From assembly GCA_002309915.1 (NCBI GenBank), contig DBYT01000037.1, forward strand, positions 4,845 through 11,899: a stretch of DNA of 7,055 bases, read 5' to 3'. The DNA comes from Bacteroidales bacterium UBA1179 (lineage in GTDB: Bacteria; Bacteroidota; Bacteroidia; Bacteroidales; Bacteroidaceae). Position 1 is the stretch's first letter. The number at the start of each line of letters is the position of its first letter. The notes beneath the pieces are model-generated. The model worked only from the letters and a program-made list of their open reading frames with translations. It was not told where the DNA came from and did no database searches. Made by a program: the position numbers and the translations under genes. Positions 1 to 5,803 of the stretch are shown here, piece by piece.

Positions 1-878
1 GCGTGGGCATACTCAGAAGCTGCAAAATAAGCGTCGCTTGAGTTGCACTCGAACATCTGCATGATCTTAACGACCTTGGTCAGATACTCCAGGTTATCCT
101 TGTTGGCCTCAATCTTGGGACCGTAGATAGCCTGCAGAGACTCGCAGTCAGCGGCACCGCTCTTTACGAAGTGGCCGTCGATATTCTCCTTAACTGTGGT
201 AGCATTCTTAAGGACATCCTCGTCATCCTGATGACTTGCGATGAACTCATCAATATAACCGGCGCAATCCAGATAATCCTGAATCAGGGCATCGCGGTAC
301 TCCTCATTGTCCTTCTTGTTGGTGTAACGCTGTGCAGAAACTGCCATCAGGTCATCCAGAACATAGTACTGTGTCTCACCCTTGCCCAGGTCAACAGCCT
401 TGCGAAGCAACTCATATGCCCTGCTTATTGAAACCTTGGGATTATAAGTTCTGTATGCGTGACCGTACTGACCGTATACCTCGGCCTCGGTAACCTTGTT
501 CTTTGCCATAGCATTCAGCTTATCCAGATACTTGAGACGCTGGTCAAATACCTCGAAAAGCTCGTTTGAATACTGTGTCATAAGTTCAGTGTTCTTCTCC
601 TTTCTGGCGTCGTTGTAGAGAGCCTGGAGGATTCTGATACCGTAAGTATAGGTATTGACCGAAGCAAGAGGTGCATCGTGGAATACTTCCTTCCAACCTG
701 ACTCGTAAGCCTCCTTATAGCTCTTGGTCTTAACATACTCCTGGTAAATGCTGATGTTCTTTAAAGTATTGATACTGTCCTCTCCATGACCATAACGAGA
801 ACCGTCTTCAACGCCTTTCTGTGCATATACGCCTGTTACAGTCACAAGCGCTAAGGCAATTAATCCAATCTTTTTCAT
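1..878 (-). CDS. Secreted tetratricopeptide-repeat protein, 3' end outside window
   Basis: The reading frame is open from the ATG at 876-878 to the left edge, giving at least 292 residues with the C-terminus missing. It starts with a clear Sec signal peptide (MKKIGLIALALVTVTGVYAQ, cleavage probably after VYA), so the protein is exported. The rest is helical and rich in Tyr, Ala, Lys and Glu. Units resemble TPR helix pairs, for example around YQEYVKTKSYKEAYESGWKE and ISRAYELLRKAVDLGKGE, separated by irregular linkers. A stretch near the truncated end (YGPKIEANKDNLEYLTKVV) looks like the periplasmic TPR proteins commonly found in Bacteroidales. TPR folds bind proteins, but nothing in the sequence names the partner. 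It is the third gene of the leftward group after coaX and an outer-membrane barrel protein, so a role at the cell envelope is a reasonable inference. No enzymatic motif is seen. Confidence 0.82.
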   Translation of the reverse strand, partial: MKKIGLIALALVTVTGVYAQKGVEDGSRYGHGEDSINTLKNISIYQEYVKTKSYKEAYESGWKEVFHDAPLASVNTYTYGIRILQALYNDARKEKNTELMTQYSNELFEVFDQRLKYLDKLNAMAKNKVTEAEVYGQYGHAYRTYNPKVSISRAYELLRKAVDLGKGETQYYVLDDLMAVSAQRYTNKKDNEEYRDALIQDYLDCAGYIDEFIASHQDDEDVLKNATTVKENIDGHFVKSGAADCESLQAIYGPKIEANKDNLEYLTKVVKIMQMFECNSSDAYFAASEYAH

Positions 879-898
879 ATCGTTCAGTTTAGTATTCT

Positions 899-906
899 CA
901 ATTATA
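899..906 (-). promoter_or_regulatory. Possible weak -7 box before the TPR gene
   Basis: Read on the minus strand this is TATAATTG, one mismatch from the Bacteroidetes -7 consensus TAnnTTTG. It lies about 20 bases upstream of the TPR start codon, in an AT-rich 67-bp gap (879-945). The TTG triplets upstream are closer than the usual 19-21 bases for a -33 box. The TPR gene may therefore be read mainly from coaX, with this as a minor internal promoter at best. Confidence 0.25.
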
Positions 907-945
907 ATATAGTAAAATCAATCAATAAGTTAAAACCGCCGGGCA

Positions 946-2205
946 TCAGTCAACCATCAGTTTCATGAACCAACGCTCCATGAAAGTCACTGCGATATTG
1001 ATCCTGACGTAGTTCTCGGTAATCATTCCCTTTGCCATAGGCTGCACCCTCACGTACTCACCCGAAACATTCAGATAAGACATGCTGTTGTATGCCGTAT
1101 TGAAGGGCATTGAAAAACCTGCGCTGATACCGAATTCCATAGGTCCCTTGCTGTCCCCTATATTAAAATAGGATTGGGAGAATCTGGCACCCACCTGATA
1201 ACCTGTACGTTTGAACAGGTTACGGTTGGTTTCGTCCGGCTTGTGCATGAAACCCACATTGGCCGATATCCTGTCACTGCCGTATTTCTCACCGAAGAAT
1301 CTGGCACTTGACCAGGCCTGGTATGAGACATCGGCACCTATCATGCCTTTACTCCAGCCGTAGGTGAAACCTGCCGACATGAGGGCGGGCATTGAAAAGG
1401 CATCGGCTATGTCTGTCGTATCACTGACAGAATGAATGTCAGTGACGTATGTCTCGCTCTTAAGATTCTGGGCGGGAGCGAATGTGGCACCCAGCACCAG
1501 ACTTCTGTCACCCTTTGAGATTGTTCCCTGTATTCCCAGGTCATACTTGAAGGCCGACATCTCGGCGTAGTAGGTCTTTTTTCTGGACTGTACCTCGGAT
1601 GATGAGTATGTGTTGTTTATCACATGCGTTATGTCACCGCTCAGATAAGAGGCATTGGCTCCTATTGACAGCCATCGGGTAGGTCTCCATCCCAGTCCTG
1701 CCAGAAACTGGCGGACGCTTCCGGTACCGGCGTTGGTTATCGTAGAGGTAATCTCACCGTCCTCGTCACGGCGAACAGACTGAGTCTTGAGAAAGCCGTA
1801 ACCCACATTTGAGAAAGGCATGAAGCCCACAGTCATTCCCACCTTGGGGAAAATCCTGAACTGCATGTCCAGATGGTCAATATATGCGTTGTGAGCGTTT
1901 ACGCTGACTCCGTTCTCGTTGAAGTTTCCGTTCTGCAGGGCGAATCCCAGATCGGCAATGAAAGTCAGGGTATCCACGGTTGAGTATGAAGCCGGGTTCT
2001 TTATGTTCACTGTGTTGGGATAACGGAATCCCGCACCGATGCCGCCCATGGCTTTCGTTATACCTGAAGACTGGTCTGACAGCAGACCCAAACCGTATCT
2101 GGAATACGGTGAATTGACGCCTGTCTGGGCCTTTACCGGTATAAGCGGCAGGCACAACAAAGAGATAACCCAAACGGCTTTTATTTTATCAAATACCCTT
2201 CTCAT
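946..2205 (-). CDS. Outer-membrane beta-barrel protein of unknown function (FadL/PorV-like architecture)
   Basis: The product is 419 residues from the chosen ATG at 2203-2205. That start gives a good signal peptide: RR and K at residues 2-9, a hydrophobic core around 10-24, and cleavage after VKA (residue 26). A longer frame upstream would add 17 residues lying within coaX and would bury the signal peptide. The mature N-terminus NSPYSRYGLG, followed by a Gly-rich AMGGIGAGF stretch and NPASYS, is typical of Bacteroidales outer-membrane proteins resembling the FadL/PorV group. The remainder alternates short polar turns with amphipathic strands (for example FPKVGMTVGFMPFSNVGYGF and VGARFSQSYFNIG). 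It ends in strand-like VRINIAVTF, as expected of a transmembrane barrel, but has a short tail after it. The ATG overlaps the end of coaX by 17 bp, so the two are probably translationally linked. The substrate or partner cannot be told from sequence. Confidence 0.83.
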   Translation of the reverse strand: MRRVFDKIKAVWVISLLCLPLIPVKAQTGVNSPYSRYGLGLLSDQSSGITKAMGGIGAGFRYPNTVNIKNPASYSTVDTLTFIADLGFALQNGNFNENGVSVNAHNAYIDHLDMQFRIFPKVGMTVGFMPFSNVGYGFLKTQSVRRDEDGEITSTITNAGTGSVRQFLAGLGWRPTRWLSIGANASYLSGDITHVINNTYSSSEVQSRKKTYYAEMSAFKYDLGIQGTISKGDRSLVLGATFAPAQNLKSETYVTDIHSVSDTTDIADAFSMPALMSAGFTYGWSKGMIGADVSYQAWSSARFFGEKYGSDRISANVGFMHKPDETNRNLFKRTGYQVGARFSQSYFNIGDSKGPMEFGISAGFSMPFNTAYNSMSYLNVSGEYVRVQPMAKGMITENYVRINIAVTFMERWFMKLMVD

Positions 2206-2878
2206 TGAATTCTGTAATCCGGGCCAGTCCGCGAAGAACCAGATCCGGAACTGCAAAAGTAGTGCTTTTGGCTTTTATATCAAAGAATTCGGCATCGCCT
2301 CCGGTTAAAAAAACCAAAAGAGAGGGATATATGGAACGTAATTCGTTAACATAACCTTCAAGTTCCTTCCGGACTCCGTTTATGACACCGCTGCGTATAG
2401 CTGTTTCGGTATCTGTGCCGAACATGGGAGCATCGCCTTTGGCCTTAACCAGCGGAAGAGCGCCGGTATGCTCATGCAACGACCTCAGTCTCAATTCTAT
2501 ACCGGGTGCGATATTACCACCTCTGTATGTACCGTCGGCCGATACGAAATCATACGTTATCGCAGTTCCTGCATCCACCACAAGAAGGTCATGACCGGGC
2601 TGTATGGACCATGCTCCCACAGCGGCAGCCAGACGGTCCATGCCCAGGGACTTCGGTGTCGAGTATGCGTTTGCCAGCGGGATGGGAGTATCGGCCGTAA
2701 GCGGTTTCATGCCGTGTGCCGTCATCCATCCGGTGATCCTGGAATCCTGCGGATGCACGGAGCACCACATGCCTCCGTCCACATCCTCCCTCATCATGTC
2801 ATCCACATGACGCAGGCGGCCGTTTTCAAGGACGGCGGCTTTCACTCTGGTATTTCCGAAATCGGCTAATAGTATCAT
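2189..2878 (-). CDS. coaX: Type III pantothenate kinase
   Basis: CoaX phosphorylates pantothenate with ATP, the first step of coenzyme A synthesis, in the cytoplasm. The 229-residue product is slightly short for the family but carries its landmarks in order. These are the N-terminal phosphate-loop motif DFGNTR (residues 6-11), LGMDR (78-82) with the Asp that acts as catalytic base in characterised enzymes, VDAGTAIT (101-108), GGNIAPG (120-126) and a late FLTGGDA motif. The LGxDR motif usually reads GADR; Met80 is a mild variation. The ATG at 2876-2878 is chosen because it places DFGNTR at the expected N-terminal position. A TTG start 30 bases upstream would add residues with no family counterpart and would sit inside the divergent promoter region. 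It leads a leftward operon with the barrel and TPR genes. Its predicted promoter leaves only a few bases of leader, so the mRNA may be almost leaderless. Confidence 0.95.
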   Translation of the reverse strand: MILLADFGNTRVKAAVLENGRLRHVDDMMREDVDGGMWCSVHPQDSRITGWMTAHGMKPLTADTPIPLANAYSTPKSLGMDRLAAAVGAWSIQPGHDLLVVDAGTAITYDFVSADGTYRGGNIAPGIELRLRSLHEHTGALPLVKAKGDAPMFGTDTETAIRSGVINGVRKELEGYVNELRSIYPSLLVFLTGGDAEFFDIKAKSTTFAVPDLVLRGLARITEFNEKGI

Positions 2879-2885
2879 ACTAAGC

Positions 2886-2904
2886 GCAAAATTACTACTT
2901 TTGC
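2886..2904. repeat. 19-bp near-palindrome formed by two back-to-back -7 boxes
   Basis: GCAAAATTA and TACTTTTGC flank a single central base (2895) and are inverted copies with 8 of 9 positions pairing. Each arm is the -7 box for one of the two divergent genes. The symmetry may come simply from two promoters meeting, but it also leaves the -7 boxes one base apart, so RNA polymerase could hardly occupy both at once. Confidence 0.75.
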
Positions 2905-2919
2905 ACACAAATTGTCAAA
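2887..2919 (-). promoter_or_regulatory. coaX promoter (-7 TAATTTTG, -33 TTTG)
   Basis: On the minus strand a perfect Bacteroidetes -7 box (TAATTTTG, at 2894-2887) is followed by C. A TTTG at 2919-2916 lies 21 bases upstream, within the usual spacing for the -33 element. Transcription should start about 3-6 bases past the box, only a few bases before the coaX ATG at 2878. Confidence 0.7.
2896..2903 (+). promoter_or_regulatory. -7 box of the DUF4105-phosphatase fusion gene
   Basis: TACTTTTG followed by C matches the Bacteroidetes -7 consensus TAnnTTTG exactly and lies 18 bases upstream of the ATG at 2922, predicting a leader of about 12-15 bases. No TTG or TTTG is seen 19-21 bases upstream, so the -33 element is weak or absent. 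That region is the start of coaX on the other strand. Confidence 0.6.
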
Positions 2920-2921
2920 TC

Positions 2922-5675
2922 ATGCATAGGAAACTGATTTCCATTTTGGCCGCCTTCATGTTCCTTATACCCGGAGCCAAGGCACAGAGTGACAGCATAA
3001 ACGCATATCTTCTTACCTGTGAGCCCGGCAAGGCCATCTATGAGCTTTACGGCCACACCGCCATCTGGATAGAGGATGCCGGAAACGGCACCGACGTGGT
3101 ATTCAATTACGGTCTTTTTGATTTCAACACGCCTCATTTCGTATGGCGTTTCACACTGGGAAAGACAGACTACATTCTGGGTTACACAAGACTGCGCTCT
3201 TTCCTTCGCGAATACAGCGAACGCGGCTCGGAGGTGTTCGCACAACCCCTCAACCTGTCTCGCCCGGAGGCCCGCCGGCTCTATGAGCTGCTCGTTGAGA
3301 ACAGCCGTCCCGAGAACAGGGTATACCGTTACAATTTCCTCTTCAACAACTGCGCCACCATGGCACTCGACAAGATAGAGGAGTGTATAGACGGCAGCGT
3401 AACCTACAACAGCAGCGATTCATCACAGACCTTCCGTGACATACTTACAGCCCACACAAAGGTACGCCCGTGGAGTGAGTTTGCAGTAGACCTCATCATA
3501 GGAGCCGACGGAGATCTCCCTACAGGCTACAGACAGGAGGCTTTTGCCCCCCTTTACCTCAAGGATCTGGCACAGACAGCTGTCATAACCGATACCGCCG
3601 GTACGGAAAGACCTCTGGTTCTGCCCGCCTTCCGTCTTGTCAACCCTGATCATGGCGTTGATTTCGGAAAGCCGCTGCTCACACCCATACAGGTCATGTG
3701 GATTGTATTCATGCTGGTACTCTTCATAACACTCATAGGATGGTACAAGAACAGGTTATTCAGGCTCGTGGATGCTATCCTGTTCGGCATACAGGGCCTG
3801 GGGGGAATCATCATAGCACTGATGTTTTTCTTCTCCGAGCATCCCACCCTTGACACAAACTGGCTGGTCATAGTGCTCAATCCCCTGCCTCTGGTACTCA
3901 TACCGTTCTTCCTCAAGAAGTGCCGTCAGGGAAAGGTATCAGTATTCATTATCGGTGAGGCTGTGGTATGCAGCGCCTTCCTGCTCTTCTCACCCGCCAT
4001 CCCGCAGGTTATAGAACCGGCAGTCATGATACTGGTAGGCACCCTTGCTTTCAGAGCCTTGAGTACGGCAGCATTCCAAATGACCGCAAGACTCCGCCAG
4101 AAACCTGCAGACACAAGTTCACTCAGACGTTTCACGTTTCTCCTGACAGCGGCCCTTTTCACATCTGCAACCCTACAGGCCAAACCCGAGAAGAGTCCCA
4201 GACTGGTGGTCGGCATAGTTGTCGACCAACTTGATGAGGAGTGCCTTGAGAAACTGCTGCCAATAATGGGAACCGGCGGTTTGAAACGTCTCTGGACCGA
4301 CGGCTACAACCGCACCAATGCCACCTTTGACTTTGACGACATGGACCGTGCATCGGCCGTGGCATCAATACATACCGGCGCATCCCCTTTCCAGCACGGG
4401 ATAGTGGCAAACCGCTGGATGAACCCCAAGACCCTGATGCCCGCCCCTCCGGTCGATGACAGCAACTGCAAGGGCATCAACACCATCGATAAGTCATCGC
4501 CCGCCAAACTCCTGTCAACCAACCTGGCCGATGAGATGAAACTGGGTTCAGGCAGCCGTTCCAAAGTCTGCTCCATAGCCATTGAGAGGGATGCCGCAGT
4601 CCTGGCTGGAGGTCATGATCCCGACGCGGTCATGTGGATGAACACCGATGACGGCCGATGGAGTTCATCGGACTATTACGGCCCTTTTCCCAAATGGGCC
4701 GATGCCCGCAATGACAGCACATGGCTGCTTAAGGACTGGAGGCCCGCCCTATCAACAAGTTCGTACGTACCCTTATCAGACCACGAGCGTTTCCGCCCTT
4801 TTTTCTATGTGCTCCGAAAGGGTGAGATATGGGACTATCTCACCACCCCCTTCGCGAACGACAAGGTCACCGATATGGCTCTTGCTGCAGTTGAGGGTAT
4901 GGAGCTCGGTGATGACGACACCCCCGACCTGCTGACCCTCACATACTACGCAGGCAATTTCCGTCATACGCCCAACACAGTATGGTCACTCGAGCAGCAG
5001 GATATCTACGTCCGTCTGGACCAGACTCTGGAAAAACTCATAAGCACCATCACAAACAAGATAGGACTTGACAACGTCCTGTTCTTCCTGACATCGACCG
5101 GATATCTGGAGAACGCCGCTCCTGAACTTGGCGGCACCCGCATCCCCACCGGCCAGGTGAGCATGGAGCGCGCCACTGCACTGCTCAGCCTCTACCTGTC
5201 GGCCAAATACGGGAGCGGAACTTGGGTCAAGACATTCTATCACAACCATATCTACCTGAACCACGACCTTATTGAGGATAAGGGACTTGCCCTGCATGAG
5301 ATTCTTGAGAGCAGCGTGGACCTGCTGGTTCAGGTTACGGGAATACGCAGCGTCCTGCTTATGCGTGACCTGATGTCGACAGTTCCCGATATGGAGGCGG
5401 TCCGCAAGCGTAACGGCCTTAACGCATCATGGTCCGGTGACATCATCATCGACGCCATTCCCGGTTGGGGCATATCCGACGAGAAAGCCGGTACGGTCAT
5501 TTACCGCAAACCCGTGGCAAAACCGGTTCCCATGATACTTTACGGCAACGGAATCAGGGCCGAGGTCAACCACGAGCCCATCTCAATCAGCGTCCTTGCG
5601 CCCACAGTATCACTGATAACCCGCAACGACCCGCCCAACGCCTGCTCCTCAGTCCCACTTAAGAACCTGAAGTGA
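2922..5675 (+). CDS. Fusion: DUF4105 membrane protein + alkaline-phosphatase-superfamily domain, probably inactive
   Basis: The product is 917 residues from the ATG at 2922; an upstream TTG frame start at 2901 falls inside the promoter -7 box. Residues 1-21 are a signal peptide (cleavage after AKA). Residues of about 23-240 match DUF4105 (Lnb N-terminal periplasmic-type): YGHTAIWI with His45, FNYGLFDF, and FNNCATM with Cys144, a His/Cys pair suggestive of a papain-like fold. Five hydrophobic helices follow at about 256-276, 285-304, 313-332, 339-358 and 363-382. The cytoplasmic loops are basic, as the positive-inside rule predicts. A basic linker and a sixth hydrophobic stretch (404-420) lead into a phosphodiesterase/phosphatase-like domain that starts at LVVGIVVDQ (Asp435) and keeps HTGASPFQHGI and the ending PVPMILYG. 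Even helix number puts both domains in the periplasm. Most catalytic positions of the second domain are replaced (see findings). The reading frame has no interruption. No substrate can be assigned. Confidence 0.85.
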   Translation: MHRKLISILAAFMFLIPGAKAQSDSINAYLLTCEPGKAIYELYGHTAIWIEDAGNGTDVVFNYGLFDFNTPHFVWRFTLGKTDYILGYTRLRSFLREYSERGSEVFAQPLNLSRPEARRLYELLVENSRPENRVYRYNFLFNNCATMALDKIEECIDGSVTYNSSDSSQTFRDILTAHTKVRPWSEFAVDLIIGADGDLPTGYRQEAFAPLYLKDLAQTAVITDTAGTERPLVLPAFRLVNPDHGVDFGKPLLTPIQVMWIVFMLVLFITLIGWYKNRLFRLVDAILFGIQGLGGIIIALMFFFSEHPTLDTNWLVIVLNPLPLVLIPFFLKKCRQGKVSVFIIGEAVVCSAFLLFSPAIPQVIEPAVMILVGTLAFRALSTAAFQMTARLRQKPADTSSLRRFTFLLTAALFTSATLQAKPEKSPRLVVGIVVDQLDEECLEKLLPIMGTGGLKRLWTDGYNRTNATFDFDDMDRASAVASIHTGASPFQHGIVANRWMNPKTLMPAPPVDDSNCKGINTIDKSSPAKLLSTNLADEMKLGSGSRSKVCSIAIERDAAVLAGGHDPDAVMWMNTDDGRWSSSDYYGPFPKWADARNDSTWLLKDWRPALSTSSYVPLSDHERFRPFFYVLRKGEIWDYLTTPFANDKVTDMALAAVEGMELGDDDTPDLLTLTYYAGNFRHTPNTVWSLEQQDIYVRLDQTLEKLISTITNKIGLDNVLFFLTSTGYLENAAPELGGTRIPTGQVSMERATALLSLYLSAKYGSGTWVKTFYHNHIYLNHDLIEDKGLALHEILESSVDLLVQVTGIRSVLLMRDLMSTVPDMEAVRKRNGLNASWSGDIIIDAIPGWGISDEKAGTVIYRKPVAKPVPMILYGNGIRAEVNHEPISISVLAPTVSLITRNDPPNACSSVPLKNLK
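4080..4193 (+). other. Fusion junction: buried signal-peptide-like segment inside the 917-residue protein
   Basis: Residues 387-424 begin with Met387 (ATG at 4080), then a basic stretch (RLRQK...SLRR), then the hydrophobic run FTFLLTAALFTSATLQA (404-420) and a polar KPEKS. This is the layout of an N-terminal Sec signal peptide and sits immediately before the first conserved strand of the phosphatase-like domain. It looks like the remnant start of a formerly separate secreted protein. It may now act as the sixth membrane helix, be cleaved after LQA, or serve as a true internal start giving a 531-residue protein. Confidence 0.6.
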
Positions 5676-5677
5676 AC

Positions 5678-5754
5678 AGGGGACGGTTTTGTTTGGCGCA
5701 AGGACTGTTCCCATTGTCACCAATTTAAGCACGTGCCAAACAGAACTGTCCCCT
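5678..5754. repeat. Long imperfect inverted repeat, REP/MITE-like hairpin
   Basis: The left arm 5678-5697 (AGGGGACGGTTTTGTTTGGC) and right arm 5735-5754 (GCCAAACAGAACTGTCCCCT) are inverted copies with 18 of 20 positions identical. In RNA both differences become G-U pairs, so all 20 positions can pair, and two more pairs are possible inward. The loop is 37 bases. The loop also holds 5701-5721, which matches 5742-5762 directly at 16 of 21 positions, so the element contains a second, degraded copy of the right-arm motif. The GGGGAC...TTTGGC motif resembles dispersed repeats seen near REP-type transposases in many bacteria, which is a memory-based comparison. No transposase lies in the window. 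It could also act as an mRNA 3'-end hairpin for the upstream gene, although no U-tract follows. Confidence 0.8.
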
Positions 5755-5785
5755 TGGTCAACTCCCAAAATATGACTAACTTTGC
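5753..5785 (+). promoter_or_regulatory. Promoter of the slyD-like/aroC pair
   Basis: TAACTTTG followed by C at 5777-5785 is an exact Bacteroidetes -7 box. CTTG at 5753-5756, 20 bases upstream, suits the -33 element. Transcription should start near 5788-5790, leaving a leader of about 14-16 bases before the ATG at 5804. The -33 element overlaps the outer end of the inverted repeat's right arm. Confidence 0.72.
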
Positions 5786-5803
5786 GACACGTAACAAACT
5801 AAT

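Noticed and set aside
171..431. Plus-strand ORF of 86 residues with a hydrophobic stretch
   Set aside because: It is antisense to the TPR gene, whose frame is open throughout with a clear signal peptide and family-like sequence.
2206..2256. Upstream start for the outer-membrane barrel gene adding 17 residues
   Set aside because: It lies wholly inside coaX and places a non-signal stretch before a clear signal peptide.
2879..2908. TTG start extending coaX by ten residues
   Set aside because: It would lie inside the divergent promoters, and the CoaX family starts immediately before the DxGNT motif.
2901..2921. TTG start for the fusion gene adding seven residues (MHTNCQI)
   Set aside because: The TTG is part of the exact -7 promoter box, so it would not be transcribed; the ATG at 2922 gives a proper signal peptide.
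3926..4216. Antisense ORFs within the fusion gene (also 3650-3916, 4304-4582, 4986-5297)
   Set aside because: They are shadows of a well-supported long coding frame, with no promoter and no recognisable domain.
5729..5736. GCACGTGC 8-bp palindrome as an operator
   Set aside because: It is short, partly inside the inverted repeat's right arm, and has no second copy near the promoter; chance is enough to explain it.
5678..5760. Classical intrinsic terminator for the fusion gene
   Set aside because: The stem is long and strong but no run of T follows on the plus strand; a repeat element or 3'-end hairpin fits better.
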